DNA of 64,000 bases from Magnetospirillum moscoviense (GCF_001650635.1 NZ_LWQU01000174.1:29288-93287); one strand, 5' to 3'. Numbered from the stretch's first letter, positions 9,577-20,273 are shown. Notes: generated by a model not told the origin, from the letters alone. Program-made: numbers and translations.

Positions 9577-10029
9577 ATGAAGCCGAAAATCGTGATTGGC
9601 CTGGTGGTGGCGGCGGCTGTGGTGGCGGGCATCCTGGCATCGCGACCGTGGCAGCGCTTCAGCCACAGCATCGACCCGCGCGACGCCCAGGCCGTCGCCC
9701 AGGGGGCCGACCTTTATCGCCGCCATTGTGCCGAATGCCACGGCGCCGACCTGAAGGGCGAGCCCGATTGGCGGGTCCGCAAGCCCAACGGCGAATTGCC
9801 GGCGCCGCCACACGACGAAACCGGCCACACCTGGCACCATAGCGACGAGCAATTGTTCGCCATGACCAAGCACGGCATGAGCCGGTTCGCGCCGCCCGAC
9901 TACCGTTCGGCCATGCCGTCCTTTGTCGGTCGCCTGACCGACCGGGAAATCCGCTCGGTCCTGGCCTATGTCAAGTCGACCTGGCCGGCCGATATTCAGG
10001 CGCGCCAGCAACAATTGAACTTACGGTGA
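9577..10029 (+). CDS. Membrane-anchored mono-heme cytochrome c
   Basis: The 150-residue protein starts at ATG 9577 behind a clear AGGAGG. An uncleaved-looking N-terminal hydrophobic helix (IVIGLVVAAAVVAGILA) leads to a periplasmic class-I cytochrome domain. The heme site is RRHCAECHG (about residue 46) and the likely distal ligand is the Met of YRSAMPSF. A generic electron-transfer role in the periplasm is all that can be inferred. It is divergent from the ACT gene and is followed by the dusB-ntr operon. Confidence 0.9.
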   Translation: MKPKIVIGLVVAAAVVAGILASRPWQRFSHSIDPRDAQAVAQGADLYRRHCAECHGADLKGEPDWRVRKPNGELPAPPHDETGHTWHHSDEQLFAMTKHGMSRFAPPDYRSAMPSFVGRLTDREIRSVLAYVKSTWPADIQARQQQLNLR

Positions 10030-10112
10030 TTCCGGCGCTGCCGAAAGCTTAGTCACTAGGCAAGCGGCTTTTGCCGTTGCATTGGGCAGCGTCTGCATAA
10101 TAAATACGCAGC

Positions 10113-11120
10113 ATGACTGCGATCTTGTCGAAACCCCTGTCCGTCGGCGACCTGACCCTCGCCAACCCCGTGATTCTGGCGCCGATGTCCGGCGTGACCG
10201 ATCTGCCGTTCCGGCGTCTGGTCAAGCGGATGGGCGGCGGGCTGGTGGTGTCGGAAATGATCGCCAGCCAGGCGATGATCCGGGCCAACCGCCAGACCAT
10301 CAAGATGGCCGCCGGCTGTGCCGAGGAATTCCCGCTGTCGGTGCAACTGGCCGGCTGCGACACCGCCGCCATGGCCGATGCGGCGCGGATGAACCAGGAC
10401 ATGGGCGCCGCCATCATCGACATCAATATGGGCTGCCCGGTCAAGAAGGTCGCCATCAAGGGCGAGGCCGGCTCGGCCCTGATGAAGGACGAGGTGCTGG
10501 CCGGGCGCATCCTGGAAGCGACCGCGCGGGCGGTGTCGATCCCGGTGACCTTGAAGTGCCGCATGGGCTGGGATCACCACACCCTGAACGCGCCACGCCT
10601 GGCCCGCATCGCCGAGCAAAGCGGCATCAAGATGGTCACCGTGCACGGGCGCACCCGCCAGCAATTCTATACCGGCACCGCCGATTGGGCCTTCGTCCGC
10701 CAGGTCAAGGAGGCGGTATCGATCCCGGTGGTGGTCAATGGCGACATCCACACCGAGGCCGATGCCGTGCGCGCATTGCAGGAATCGGGCGCCGACGGGG
10801 TGATGATCGGGCGGGCCACCTATGGCCGGCCGTGGTTGCCCGGCCAGGTGGGCGCATACCTGACGACCGGCGAGCACCGTGCCGATCCCTCGCTGGAACG
10901 CCAACTCGAGATACTGCTCGCCCATTTCGACGACATGCTGTCCCATTACGGCAGCGATACCGGTGTTCGCATGGCCCGCAAGCATGTGGCCTGGTATTCC
11001 AAGGGATTGCACGGCTCGGCCGATTTCCGCGCGGCCGTCAACCGGATGAGCGATGCTGCCCAGGTTCGCCGCGCCATCCTCGACTTTTATCTTCCCCTGT
11101 GCGACCGCGAGGCGGCATGA
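10113..11120 (+). CDS. dusB: tRNA-dihydrouridine synthase (NifR3/DusB family)
   Basis: The 335-residue flavoprotein reduces uridines in tRNA D-loops. The family signature is seen in [19 protein letters not shown], the cysteine-containing [10 protein letters not shown] loop, and [19 protein letters not shown] and NGDIHTEAD. Historically called nifR3, it is the usual first gene of the ntrBC operon in Rhodospirillaceae and Rhizobiales, as here. The stop overlaps the ntrB start as ATGA. A weak CATAAT hexamer at 10096-10101 could be a -10 element, but no good -35 is in register. Confidence 0.96.
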   Translation: MTAILSKPLSVGDLTLANPVILAPMSGVTDLPFRRLVKRMGGGLVVSEMIASQAMIRANRQTIKMAAGCAEEFPLSVQLAGCDTAAMADAARMNQDMGAAIIDINMGCPVKKVAIKGEAGSALMKDEVLAGRILEATARAVSIPVTLKCRMGWDHHTLNAPRLARIAEQSGIKMVTVHGRTRQQFYTGTADWAFVRQVKEAVSIPVVVNGDIHTEADAVRALQESGADGVMIGRATYGRPWLPGQVGAYLTTGEHRADPSLERQLEILLAHFDDMLSHYGSDTGVRMARKHVAWYSKGLHGSADFRAAVNRMSDAAQVRRAILDFYLPLCDREAA

Positions 11121-12229
11121 GCGTGAAAACGGCCCTGCGCAGGGTCCCGCGGGACACGGTCGATCCGTCCTTGGTGCTGGGCGCCCTGGCGGCGGCGGTG
11201 CTGGTGATCGACGGCGATGATCGCATTCTTTACGCCAACGCGGCGGCCGAGCAATTGTTCCAGTCGGGCCAGGCCTATCTGTGCAACCAGTCGGTCCAGG
11301 CGTTGCTGCCGCCCGATTGTCCGATCTTCTCGCTGATCGAGCAGGCCCGTCACGAATCTCAGGTGGTGTCCGAGTACGGCATCATCCTCGACACCCCGCG
11401 CACCGGTCATCGGACCGTGACCGTTCAGGTGTCGCCGATCGCCGAAATCCCCGGCGGCGTGGCGCTTTCCCTGCACGAGCAATCCATCGCCTTGAAGATC
11501 GGCGGCTCGTTGGCCAGCCGCAACGCCGCCCGTTCGGTCACCGCCATGGCGGCCATGCTGGCCCACGAGGTCAAGAATCCGTTGTCGGGCATCCGTGGCG
11601 CCGCGCAATTGCTGGAACTGGGGGCGTCCGAGGAAGACCGCCAACTGACCCGCCTGATCGTCGACGAGGCCGACCGCATCGTCGCCTTGGTCGATCGGAT
11701 GGAGGTGTTTTCCGAAAATCCGCAGGTCGACCGCGTACCGGTCAACATCCATCAGGTGCTGGAACATGTGCGGCGCATCTCGGAAAACGGCTTCGCCCGC
11801 AATGTCCGGATCATCGAGAATTACGATCCGTCGCTGCCTCCGGTGTGGGGCAGCCGCGACCAATTGATCCAGGTATTCTTGAACCTGCTCAAGAACGCGG
11901 CCGAGGCCGCACCCGCCGATGGCGGCGAAATCGTCGTCACCACCGCCTACCAGCATGGTGTCCGCTTGGCCGTTCCCGGCAGCGAGGCTCGGCGCCACCT
12001 GCCGCTGGTGGTCAGTATCCAGGACAATGGCGACGGCATTCCCGACGATCTGCGCCAGCACCTGTTCGACGCCTTCGTCACCACCAAGCCGGCCGGCAAG
12101 GGCCTGGGCCTGGCCCTGGTCGCCAAGATCGTCGGCGACCATGGCGGTATCGTCGAATTTGACTCTATTCCACGGCGCACCGTGTTCAGGGTGATGTTGC
12201 CGATGGTCGAGGAAGGGGATCGAGCCTAG
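11117..12229 (+). CDS. ntrB: Nitrogen regulation sensor histidine kinase NtrB
   Basis: The ATG at 11117 overlaps the dusB stop and gives 370 residues. A PAS domain (about 15-125) is followed by the HisKA dimerisation helix with the phospho-acceptor in [19 protein letters not shown] (His about 150). The HATPase domain has the N-box [21 protein letters not shown] and GKGLGLALV. There is no membrane segment, as expected for the cytosolic, PII-controlled NtrB. It phosphorylates or dephosphorylates NtrC according to nitrogen status. Confidence 0.97.
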   Translation: MSVKTALRRVPRDTVDPSLVLGALAAAVLVIDGDDRILYANAAAEQLFQSGQAYLCNQSVQALLPPDCPIFSLIEQARHESQVVSEYGIILDTPRTGHRTVTVQVSPIAEIPGGVALSLHEQSIALKIGGSLASRNAARSVTAMAAMLAHEVKNPLSGIRGAAQLLELGASEEDRQLTRLIVDEADRIVALVDRMEVFSENPQVDRVPVNIHQVLEHVRRISENGFARNVRIIENYDPSLPPVWGSRDQLIQVFLNLLKNAAEAAPADGGEIVVTTAYQHGVRLAVPGSEARRHLPLVVSIQDNGDGIPDDLRQHLFDAFVTTKPAGKGLGLALVAKIVGDHGGIVEFDSIPRRTVFRVMLPMVEEGDRA

Positions 12230-12232
12230 GTC

Positions 12233-13681
12233 ATGAGTACACCATCCACCATCCTGGTCGCCGACGACGATCGCGGCATCCGTACTGTTCTGGCCCAGGC
12301 GCTGGGCCGCGCCGGCTACGAGGTCCGCACCACCGGCAACGCCTCGACCTTGTGGCGCTGGGTGTCGGAAGGCGAGGGCGACCTGGTCATCACCGATGTC
12401 GTGATGCCCGATGAAAGCGGCCTGGACCTCTTGCCCCGCATCAAGAAGATCCGCCCGGAAATGCGCATCATCGTGATGAGCGCGCAGAATACCTTGCTGA
12501 CCGCGGTCAAGGCGACCCAGCGCGGCGCCTTCGAATATCTGCCCAAGCCGTTCGACATCAAGGAACTGGTCTCGGTTGTCAACCGCGCCTTGACGACGCC
12601 GCGCAGCCAGCCCAGCGAGGACGGCGCCGCCGAGGACGAGGAAAAGCTGCCGCTGATCGGCCGGTCGGCGGCGATGCAGGAAATCTATCGGACCCTGGCC
12701 CGCCTGATGGGGACCGACCTGTCGGTGATGATCACCGGAGAGTCGGGCACCGGCAAGGAACTGGTGGCCCGGGCGCTTCACAATTACGGCAAGCGGCGCA
12801 ACGGCTCGTTCGTCGCCATCAACATGGCGGCGATTCCGCGCGAACTGATCGAGTCCGAGCTGTTCGGTCATGAAAAGGGCGCCTTTACCGGCGCCACCCA
12901 GCGGGCATCCGGCCGGTTCGAGCAGGCGGAAGGCGGAACGCTGTTCCTGGACGAGATCGGCGACATGCCGCCCGAGGCGCAGACCCGGCTGCTGCGGGTG
13001 CTGCAGGAAGGCGAATACACCACCGTCGGCGGCCGCACGCCGATCCGGGCCAATGTCCGCATCGTCGCCGCCACCCACCGCGACCTGACCCAGTTGATCC
13101 GCCAGGGCCTGTTCCGCGAGGATTTGTTCTATCGCCTGAACGTGGTGCCGATCCGGCTGCCGCCCTTGCGCGAGCGGACCGAGGACATTCCCGAACTGGT
13201 CCGCCATTTCCTGAGCCAGGCCGGGGCCGAGGGATTGCCGCCCAAGGCCATCGATTCCCAGGCGATGGACCGTCTGAAGCGGCATCGGTGGCCCGGCAAC
13301 GTGCGCGAGCTGGAAAATCTGGTTCGCCGGTTGGGCGCGCTTTATTCCCAGGAAGTGATCGGCGTCGATGTCATCGAGGCCGAGTTGGCCGGCGGCGCCC
13401 CGATCGCCGATGCCGTCGCCTCGGTCGAGGGCGAGGGGCTGTCGGCCAGCGTCGAGCGCCATCTGCGCGAATATTTCTCCAGCCACGGCGACAACCTGCC
13501 GCCGCCCGGCATCTACGACCGCGTGCTGCGCGAGGTCGAGCGGCCGTTGATCAGCCTGGCGCTCGAGGTCACCCGCGGCAACCAGATCAAGGCCGCCCAT
13601 ATCCTGGGCGTCAACCGCAACACGCTTCGCAAGAAAATCCGCGATCTCGACCTGTCGGTGGCCCGCGGCGGGCTGAAATAG
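12233..13681 (+). CDS. ntrC: Nitrogen regulation response regulator NtrC
   Basis: The 482-residue protein has a receiver domain (Asp55 in [12 protein letters not shown]), an AAA+ domain with Walker A GESGTGKE (about 170) and the sigma-54 contact loop GAFTGA (about 216), and a C-terminal Fis-type helix-turn-helix ([20 protein letters not shown]). It activates sigma-54 promoters of nitrogen assimilation genes and, in relatives, feeds into nifA expression. It lies 3 bp after ntrB and 3 bp before ntrY, within one operon. Confidence 0.97.
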   Translation: MSTPSTILVADDDRGIRTVLAQALGRAGYEVRTTGNASTLWRWVSEGEGDLVITDVVMPDESGLDLLPRIKKIRPEMRIIVMSAQNTLLTAVKATQRGAFEYLPKPFDIKELVSVVNRALTTPRSQPSEDGAAEDEEKLPLIGRSAAMQEIYRTLARLMGTDLSVMITGESGTGKELVARALHNYGKRRNGSFVAINMAAIPRELIESELFGHEKGAFTGATQRASGRFEQAEGGTLFLDEIGDMPPEAQTRLLRVLQEGEYTTVGGRTPIRANVRIVAATHRDLTQLIRQGLFREDLFYRLNVVPIRLPPLRERTEDIPELVRHFLSQAGAEGLPPKAIDSQAMDRLKRHRWPGNVRELENLVRRLGALYSQEVIGVDVIEAELAGGAPIADAVASVEGEGLSASVERHLREYFSSHGDNLPPPGIYDRVLREVERPLISLALEVTRGNQIKAAHILGVNRNTLRKKIRDLDLSVARGGLK

Positions 13682-13684
13682 CCG

Positions 13685-15928
13685 ATGGCCGGTGACCGCA
13701 GGCGCCAGTTGCCGCGTTTGATGGTGTGGGCCCGAAAGGTCGGGCTGGCCCGTAAACTGGCCCTGCTGCTGGCCTTCACCACCGTACCGTCGGTCATCGC
13801 CACCTTCCTGGCCATGACGGTGTCCGGCCCCGAGGTGCCCGACCCGCGGACCGTCCTTAGCCTGCTGGCGCTGGATGTCGCCTTGCTGCTGGGATTGGGC
13901 GTGCTGGTGGGGTTGCGCATCGTCTCGGTGTGGCGGGCCCATCGGCGCGGCACCACCGGCTCGCGCCTGCATTTGAAATTCGTCCTGCTGTTCTCGTTGG
14001 TGGCGCTGACGCCGGCGATCCTGGTGTCGGTCGGCTCGACGGTGTTTTTCCGCTATGGCGTCGAGGGGTGGTTCTCGGACCGGGTGCGGACCGCGCTGCA
14101 GGCCTCGCTGGCCGTCGCCAAGGCCTATCAGGAGGAACACCAGCAGATCATCGGCGGCGACGCCCTGGCCATGGCCAACGACATCAACCGCGAAGGGCCG
14201 ATGCTGACCAGGTCGCTGCCACGCTTTTCCAATTTCGTCTCGACCCAGGCAGCCGTCCGCGGCCTGACCGAGGCCATCGTCTTCGACGCCCAGGGCAGGG
14301 TGCTGGCCAAATCCGGCCTGGCCTTCTCGATCGAATCGGGGCTGGATCAGATTCCGTTCTGGGCTTACGAAAAGGCCCGCTCGGGCGAGGTGGCGGTGCT
14401 GACCAGCGAGGATGACGACCGCATCCGCGCCCTGGTGATGCTGCAAGGCTTCTTCAGTGAGACCTTCTTGTATGTCGGCCGTTTCGTCGATCCCAAGGTG
14501 ATCGGTCACATGGAGCACACCTCGGCGGCGGTGGCCGAATACGAACGGCTGGAAGGCAAGCGCGAAGGGCTGGAACGCGCCTTCTCGCTGGTGTTCGCCG
14601 TGGTGGCGCTGTTGCTGCTGCTGGCCGCCGTGTGGGTCGGCCTGAGCATGGCCATGACGCTGGCGACGCCGATCGCCAAGCTGATCGATGCAGCCGAGAA
14701 GATTCGCGCCGGCGACCTGTCAATCCGGGTTGACGAGGATGCCGCCGACGAGGTCGGCACGCTGGCCCGCGCCTTCAACCGCATGACCGGCCAGCTGGAC
14801 CAGCAGCGCCGCGAGCTGATCGAGGCTAACCGCGAACTGGACGAGCGCAGCCGTTTCACCGAAACCGTGCTGGCCGGCGTGTCGGCCGGCGTGATCGGTC
14901 TGGACCGCGAACAGCGCATCCATCTGCCCAACCGCTCGGCGTGCGAATTGCTGGGCCTGTCGTCGGAAGAGATGATCGGCCATCCCCTGGTCGATATGGT
15001 GCCCGAACTGGCCGACGCCATCGACGACATGCGCCGCCGGCCCGACCGTCTGGTCCATCACGAGGTGCGGCTGTCGCGCGCAGGCCGGGCCAGGACCTTG
15101 CTGGTGCGCGCCGCCGCCGAGCGCCTTGAGGGCGAAACCATCGGCTATGTCGTCACCTTCGACGACATCACCGAGCTGGTCTCGGCCCAACGCAAGGCCG
15201 CCTGGGCCGACGTCGCCCGGCGCATCGCCCATGAAATCAAGAATCCGCTGACCCCGATCCAATTGTCGGCCGAGCGGCTGAAACGCAAATATCTGAAGGA
15301 AATTCAAAGCGATCCGGACACCTATGTAACCTTGATCGAAACCATCGTCCGTCAGGTCGGCGACATCGGCCGCATGGTCGATGAATTCTCGTCCTTCGCC
15401 CGCATGCCGGCCCCGCAGATGAAGCCCGAGAACCTGTCGGCCATCTGCCGCGAATCGCTGTTCCTGCAAAAGACCGGATATCCCGAGGTCACGTTCACCG
15501 GCCACATTCCCGATCATCCGGTGACCTTGTTCTGTGACGCCCGCCTGATGGGCCAAGCCCTGACCAACCTGTTGAAGAACGCGGTCGAGGCGATCGCCGG
15601 CCGGGAAGGCGACGATCTGCCGCCCGGCCAGGTGTCGCTGGTGCTGACCGAGGACGCGACCGGCGCCATTCGCGTCGAGGTAACCGACAACGGCAAGGGA
15701 TTGCCGGCGGAAAACCGCGAAAGATTGACCGAGCCCTATGTCACGACGCGGAGCAAGGGCACGGGATTAGGTCTTGCCATCGTCAAGAAAATCGTGGAAG
15801 ACCATGAAGGTGACCTTTATCTGGAGGACGCCCCCTCAGGCGGGGCCCGCATCGGCATGGCGTTCCGCCACACCGAGTCGCAAGCGGCCTCCGCGTCTGC
15901 CGACATGACGGTTGAAAATGGCGCATGA
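13685..15928 (+). CDS. ntrY: Membrane sensor histidine kinase NtrY
   Basis: The 747-residue protein has several N-terminal membrane helices (for example LALDVALLLGLGVLVGLRIV and FVLLFSLVALTPAILVSVG), a periplasmic or linker region, and a membrane helix near 305-325. HAMP (about 330-385), PAS (about 395-500), HisKA (His about 516 in RRIAHEIKNPLTP) and HATPase (GKGTGLGLAIVKKIVEDH) domains follow. It is the partner of NtrX in nitrogen and redox sensing in alphaproteobacteria. Its last codons overlap ntrX. Confidence 0.96.
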   Translation: MAGDRRRQLPRLMVWARKVGLARKLALLLAFTTVPSVIATFLAMTVSGPEVPDPRTVLSLLALDVALLLGLGVLVGLRIVSVWRAHRRGTTGSRLHLKFVLLFSLVALTPAILVSVGSTVFFRYGVEGWFSDRVRTALQASLAVAKAYQEEHQQIIGGDALAMANDINREGPMLTRSLPRFSNFVSTQAAVRGLTEAIVFDAQGRVLAKSGLAFSIESGLDQIPFWAYEKARSGEVAVLTSEDDDRIRALVMLQGFFSETFLYVGRFVDPKVIGHMEHTSAAVAEYERLEGKREGLERAFSLVFAVVALLLLLAAVWVGLSMAMTLATPIAKLIDAAEKIRAGDLSIRVDEDAADEVGTLARAFNRMTGQLDQQRRELIEANRELDERSRFTETVLAGVSAGVIGLDREQRIHLPNRSACELLGLSSEEMIGHPLVDMVPELADAIDDMRRRPDRLVHHEVRLSRAGRARTLLVRAAAERLEGETIGYVVTFDDITELVSAQRKAAWADVARRIAHEIKNPLTPIQLSAERLKRKYLKEIQSDPDTYVTLIETIVRQVGDIGRMVDEFSSFARMPAPQMKPENLSAICRESLFLQKTGYPEVTFTGHIPDHPVTLFCDARLMGQALTNLLKNAVEAIAGREGDDLPPGQVSLVLTEDATGAIRVEVTDNGKGLPAENRERLTEPYVTTRSKGTGLGLAIVKKIVEDHEGDLYLEDAPSGGARIGMAFRHTESQAASASADMTVENGA

Positions 15929-17321
15929 CATTCTGATCGTCGACGACGAGGCCGACATCCGGGCCTTGATCGCCGGAATTCTGGAAGACGAAGGCTATTC
16001 CACGCGTGAGGCCGCCCATTCCGATGCGGCGCTCGAAGCCGTGCGGACGCGCCGTCCCAGCCTGATCATCCAGGATATCTGGCTGCAGGGCTCGAAGCTC
16101 GACGGCCTGGGCATCCTCGAGGCGGTCAAGGCCGAGCACCCCGACGTGCCGATGGTGATGATTTCCGGCCACGGCACCATCGAGACGGCGGTCGAGGCCA
16201 TCCACAAGGGCGCCTACGACTTCATCGAGAAGCCGTTCAAGACCGACCGTCTGCTGATCATCATCGAGCGCGCCATCGAGGCCGCCCGCCTGCGCCGCGA
16301 GAACCAGGAACTGCGCCTGCGCATCGGCGGCGCCACCGCCGTCGGCGACATGGTCGGCGTGTCGGCCTATGTCCAGCAGATCCGCCAGATCATCGAAAAG
16401 GCGGCGCCGACCAATTCGCGCGTGCTGATCACCGGCCCGGCCGGTTCGGGCAAGGAAGTGGTGGCCCGCATCGTTCACGCCCATTCCAAGCGGGCCGACG
16501 CGCCCTTCGTGGTGCTGAACTGCGCCGCCATGCACCCCGACCGCATGGAAATCGAGCTGTTCGGCTCGGAACACGGCCATGACGGCCATGATGGCCAACG
16601 CAAGGTCGGCACCTTCGAACAGGCCCATGGCGGCACGCTGCTGCTGGACGAAGTGGCCGACATGCCGCTGGAAACCCAGGGCAAGATCGTCCGCGTCCTG
16701 CAGGACCAGACGTTCGAACGGGTCGGCGGCACCAAGCGGGTCGAGGTCGATGTCCGCGTCATCGCCACCACCAACCGCGACCTGCAATCGGAAATGACCG
16801 CCGGCCGTTTCCGCGAGGATCTGTTCTATCGCCTGAACGTCGTGCCGATGCGAGTGCCGGCGCTTCGCGACCGCAAGGAAGACATCCCCCATCTGGCGCG
16901 CCATTTCATGTTCCTGGCGGCCCAGGCCGCCGGCGTGCAGCCGCGCACATTGGGCGAGGACGCGCTGGCGGCGCTGCAGGCCTATGACTGGCCGGGCAAT
17001 GTGCGCCAACTGCGCAATGTGATGGATTGGCTGTTGATCATGGCCCCGGGCGAGCAGTCCGAGGCGGTGCGCGCCGACATGCTGCCCAGCGAAATCGGCG
17101 CCATCACGCCGGTAGTGCTGCGCTGGGAGAAGTCGGGCGAAATCATGACGTTGCCACTGCGCGAGGCCCGCGAACTGTTCGAGCGGGAATATCTGCTGGC
17201 CCAGGTCAACCGTTTCGCCGGCAACATCTCGCGCACGGCCGCCTTCGTCGGCATGGAGCGGTCGGCGTTGCATCGCAAGCTCAAGCTTCTGGGCGTCAAC
17301 ACCGACGACAAGGCACGTTAG
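15918..17321 (+). CDS. ntrX: Response regulator NtrX lacking the GAFTGA sigma-54 loop
   Basis: The start at ATG 15918 (MAHDILIVDDEADIR) matches the family better than the TTG two codons upstream; it overlaps ntrY by 11 bp. The 467 residues comprise a receiver (Asp53 in LIIQDIW), an AAA+ domain (Walker A GPAGSGKE) and a Fis-like helix-turn-helix (NISRTAAFVGMERSALHRKL). After ELFGSE the GAFTGA segment is replaced by a glycine/histidine/aspartate-rich stretch (GHDGHDGQRKVG). This protein is therefore unlikely to open sigma-54 promoters, consistent with other alphaproteobacterial NtrX proteins. Confidence 0.95.
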   Translation: MAHDILIVDDEADIRALIAGILEDEGYSTREAAHSDAALEAVRTRRPSLIIQDIWLQGSKLDGLGILEAVKAEHPDVPMVMISGHGTIETAVEAIHKGAYDFIEKPFKTDRLLIIIERAIEAARLRRENQELRLRIGGATAVGDMVGVSAYVQQIRQIIEKAAPTNSRVLITGPAGSGKEVVARIVHAHSKRADAPFVVLNCAAMHPDRMEIELFGSEHGHDGHDGQRKVGTFEQAHGGTLLLDEVADMPLETQGKIVRVLQDQTFERVGGTKRVEVDVRVIATTNRDLQSEMTAGRFREDLFYRLNVVPMRVPALRDRKEDIPHLARHFMFLAAQAAGVQPRTLGEDALAALQAYDWPGNVRQLRNVMDWLLIMAPGEQSEAVRADMLPSEIGAITPVVLRWEKSGEIMTLPLREARELFEREYLLAQVNRFAGNISRTAAFVGMERSALHRKLKLLGVNTDDKAR

Positions 17322-17354
17322 AAGCGTGGCTGCGTCGGTCCAAAGGGGGCAGGG

Positions 17355-18731
17355 ATGAAGGTCATCGTTTGCGGCGCCGGCCAAGTCGGCTTCAACATCG
17401 CCCATTACCTGGCCGGGGAAAGCAACGACGTCACCGTCATCGACCAGCGCCCCGATCTGATCCGCAAGATCACCGATACCCTGGACGTCCAGGCGATCCT
17501 TGGCCACGCCTCGCATCCGTCGGTGCTGGAACAGGCCGGCGCCGGCGACGCCGACATGATCATCGCGGTGACCCACGCCGACGAGGTCAACATGGTGGCC
17601 TGCCAAGTGGCGCACTCGCTGTTCAACGTGCCGACCAAGATCGCCCGCGTGCGCGCCCAGACCTATTTGCAGCCGATGTGGTCGACGCTGTTCACCCGCG
17701 ATCACATGCCGATCGACGTCATCATCAGCCCCGAGATCGAGGTGGCCCGCGCCATCACCCGACGGCTGGAAGTGCCGGGCGCCATCGACGTCATCCCCAT
17801 GGCCGGCGACAAGGTCCGCCTGATCGGGGTGCGGTGCGATCTGCAGACGCCGCTGATCAACACGCCGCTGCGTCAATTGACGGTTCTGTTCCCCGATCTC
17901 AACATCGTGGTGGTCGGCATCGTCCGTGACGGCCGCGCCATCGTGCCCAGCCCGGAAGACCAGATGCTGGACGGCGACGAGGTCTATTTCGTCGTCGACA
18001 CCTTGCATGTGCCGCGCGCTTTGTCGGCCTTCGGCCGCGAGGACCAGGAAGCCCGCCGGATCATCATCTTCGGCGGCGGCAATGTCGGCCTGTTCCTGGC
18101 CCAGCAATTGGAAGAGGAATTCCCGGCGGCATCGATCAAGGTCATCGAGGCCGACAAGGAACGCGCCGAGTTCGTCGCCAAAAGCCTGAACCGCGCCGTG
18201 GTGCTGAATGGCGACGTGCTGGACCCGGAAATCCTCAACGAGGCCGGGGTCTCCCACGCCGAGGCAGTGGTGTCGGCCACCAATGACGACGAAACCAACA
18301 TCCTGGCCTCGCTGCTGGCCAAGCGCTACGGCGCCCGGCGCTCGATGACGCTGATCAACAAGACCACCTATTCGGCGCTGATGGGGCCGTTGGGCATCGA
18401 CGTGGTGGTATCGCCCCGGACCATCACGGTATCGAACATCCTGCAGCATGTCCGCCGTGGCCGTATCCACGCCGTCCATTCCCTGCACGAAGGCTTCGGC
18501 GAACTGATCGAGGCCGACGCGCTCGAGACCTCAAGCCTGGTGGGAAAGCCGCTCAAGGAAGTCAAGCTGCCGACCGGCGTGCTGTTGGGCGCGGTGGTGC
18601 GGGGCGGAACGGTGATCAGCCCGCGCGGCAACACCATCATCCAATCCGGCGACCGTGTCGTCCTGTTCGCCGCCGCCGAATCCGTCAAGAAGGTCGAGAA
18701 GATGTTCTCGGTCCGGCTGGAGTATTTCTGA
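17355..18731 (+). CDS. trkA: Trk potassium uptake regulatory protein TrkA
   Basis: The 458-residue protein has two RCK halves. Each has an NAD-binding Rossmann motif: CGAGQVGFNIAHYL at residue 4, and IFGGGNVGLFLAQQL near 237. Each is followed by a TrkA-C domain, the second ending near GDRVVLFAAAESV. It is the cytoplasmic gating subunit of TrkH/G potassium channels; no trkH lies in the window. It closely follows ntrX, a gene order common in Rhodospirillales. Confidence 0.96.
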   Translation: MKVIVCGAGQVGFNIAHYLAGESNDVTVIDQRPDLIRKITDTLDVQAILGHASHPSVLEQAGAGDADMIIAVTHADEVNMVACQVAHSLFNVPTKIARVRAQTYLQPMWSTLFTRDHMPIDVIISPEIEVARAITRRLEVPGAIDVIPMAGDKVRLIGVRCDLQTPLINTPLRQLTVLFPDLNIVVVGIVRDGRAIVPSPEDQMLDGDEVYFVVDTLHVPRALSAFGREDQEARRIIIFGGGNVGLFLAQQLEEEFPAASIKVIEADKERAEFVAKSLNRAVVLNGDVLDPEILNEAGVSHAEAVVSATNDDETNILASLLAKRYGARRSMTLINKTTYSALMGPLGIDVVVSPRTITVSNILQHVRRGRIHAVHSLHEGFGELIEADALETSSLVGKPLKEVKLPTGVLLGAVVRGGTVISPRGNTIIQSGDRVVLFAAAESVKKVEKMFSVRLEYF

Positions 18732-19580
18732 TTGTCCCGCGTCAGCTATGTCAACGGCCGCTATGTGCCGCACGACCAGGCGGTGGTCCATGTTGAAGAC
18801 CGCGGCTTCCAGTTCGCCGACGGCGTCTATGAGGTTCTTCCCCTGGTCTCCGGCCGCATCTGCCATCTCGATCAGCATCTTGATCGCCTGGGCCGGTCGC
18901 TGGGCGCCCTGGCCATCGCCAGGCCGGTGCCGCGCCGGGTTCTGCCGATTCTGTTGGCCGAAGTGGTGCGCCGCAATCGTTTGGCCGACGGCCTGGCCTA
19001 TATCCAGGTGACGCGCGGGCCGGCGGCTCGCAACCACCAATTCCCGGTGGCGGCGGTGCCCAGCCTGATCATCTCGGTGTGGCCGACCAAGGCGGTGACC
19101 GCCCACCAGCTGGAAAACGGCGTGGCGGTGGTGACCCGGCCCGACCAGCGCTGGAAGCGCCCCGACATCAAGAGCGTCGGCCTGCTGCCCAATGCCCTGG
19201 CCCGACAATCGGCCAAGGAAGCCGGCGCCGTCGAGGCCTGGATGGTCGATGACAGGGGCATGATCACCGAGGGCGCGGCCACCAACGCCTTCATCGTCGC
19301 CCGCGATGGCGCGCTGCTGACTCATCCGGCCGACCAGCGCATCCTGGCCGGCATCACCCGGGGAAACGTGATCGCCTTGGCCCGCGCCGCCGGCATCGAG
19401 GTCGGCGAGCGCCCCTTCACGCTCGAGGAACTGAAGAATGCCCGCGAGGCCTTCATGACCGGCTCCACCATTACCGTGCTGCCGGTGACCAAGATCGACG
19501 GCCAGCCGGTCGGCGACGGCAAGCCTGGGCCGATCACCCTGCGGCTGCGCGCCCTTTACGCCGAGCTGCGGCGATCGTGA
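18732..19580 (+). CDS. dat: D-amino acid (D-alanine) transaminase
   Basis: The 282-residue fold-type IV PLP enzyme starts at a TTG placed directly after the trkA stop. The N-terminus SRVSYVNGRYVPHDQAVVHVEDRGFQFADGVYE is typical. The PLP lysine lies in RPDIKSVGLLPN, and the cofactor-phosphate loop is in GITRGNVI. It interconverts D-alanine and D-glutamate with their keto acids, supplying D-amino acids for the cell wall. A branched-chain transaminase is less likely given the DIKSVGLLPN motif. The stop overlaps the next start by 4 bp. Confidence 0.9.
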   Translation: MSRVSYVNGRYVPHDQAVVHVEDRGFQFADGVYEVLPLVSGRICHLDQHLDRLGRSLGALAIARPVPRRVLPILLAEVVRRNRLADGLAYIQVTRGPAARNHQFPVAAVPSLIISVWPTKAVTAHQLENGVAVVTRPDQRWKRPDIKSVGLLPNALARQSAKEAGAVEAWMVDDRGMITEGAATNAFIVARDGALLTHPADQRILAGITRGNVIALARAAGIEVGERPFTLEELKNAREAFMTGSTITVLPVTKIDGQPVGDGKPGPITLRLRALYAELRRS

Positions 19581-20248
19581 CCGTTCGACCGCGCGCCATT
19601 CTGTTCGACTGGGACAACACGCTGGTCGATTCCTGGCTGTGCATCCAGGAGGCCTATAACCGCACCTTCCGCCATTTCGGCATGGGGCAATGGAGCCTGG
19701 ACGAGACCCGGGCCAACGTCGCCCGGTCGCTGCGCGACACCTTCCCGGAAATGTTCGGCGAGCGCTGGCTCGAGGCCAAGGACGTCTTCTATCAAAGCTT
19801 CGAGGCCATCCACCTGTCGCATTTGCGCCCCTTGCCCGGGGCCCAGGACATGCTGGAGGATTTGCGGGCGAGGGGGATCTATCTGGCGGTGGTCAGCAAC
19901 AAGCGCGGCCAGTATCTGCGCCAGGAAGCCGAGCTGCTGGGATGGGCCGGCTTTTTCGGAGCGCTGGTCGGCGCCGCCGACGCCGCTCAAGACAAGCCGG
20001 CCGCCGCACCGGTCCATCTGGCGCTCCGTTCGGCGCCGGTGGCCGCCGGCCCCGACGTGTGGTTCGCGGGCGATGCCGGCGTTGACCTGGAATGTGCCGT
20101 CAATGCCGGCTGCGTTCCGGTGCTGATTCGCCCCCAACCTCCCCAACCGGGTGAGTTCGCGTCCCACCCGCCCCGATATTATTTGGAAAATTGCCAGAGT
20201 ATGACCGCGCTTATGGCCGAACTATGGGTTCCCAACGCCCCGATTTGA
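19577..20248 (+). CDS. HAD-superfamily hydrolase (phosphoglycolate phosphatase-like)
   Basis: The 223-residue protein has HAD motif I in [12 protein letters not shown], motif II in VVSNKRG, a lysine in QDKPAAAP and motif IV in [14 protein letters not shown] helical cap lies between motifs I and II. The substrate cannot be assigned; the family includes phosphoglycolate and beta-phosphoglucomutase-type phosphatases. GTG 19577 overlaps the transaminase stop, so translation is probably coupled. Confidence 0.85.
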   Translation: MTVRPRAILFDWDNTLVDSWLCIQEAYNRTFRHFGMGQWSLDETRANVARSLRDTFPEMFGERWLEAKDVFYQSFEAIHLSHLRPLPGAQDMLEDLRARGIYLAVVSNKRGQYLRQEAELLGWAGFFGALVGAADAAQDKPAAAPVHLALRSAPVAAGPDVWFAGDAGVDLECAVNAGCVPVLIRPQPPQPGEFASHPPRYYLENCQSMTALMAELWVPNAPI

Positions 20249-20273
20249 TGGTAACTCCAAGGCAACAGGGGAG

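Noticed and set aside
10071..10101. Sigma-70-like promoter (TTGCCG / CATAAT) before dusB
   Set aside because: The spacer is 19 bp and the -35 is poor; not strong enough for a separate feature.
11087..14518. 1143-codon open frame on the minus strand opposite ntrB-ntrC-ntrY
   Set aside because: It is antisense to three clear ntr genes. Its composition (runs of Q, G, H, D, R) is what high-GC coding DNA gives when read on the complementary strand; there is no motif or ribosome site.
15783..18488. 901-codon open frame on the minus strand opposite ntrX-trkA
   Set aside because: Same reason: a shadow of ntrX and trkA codon bias, with no recognisable domain.
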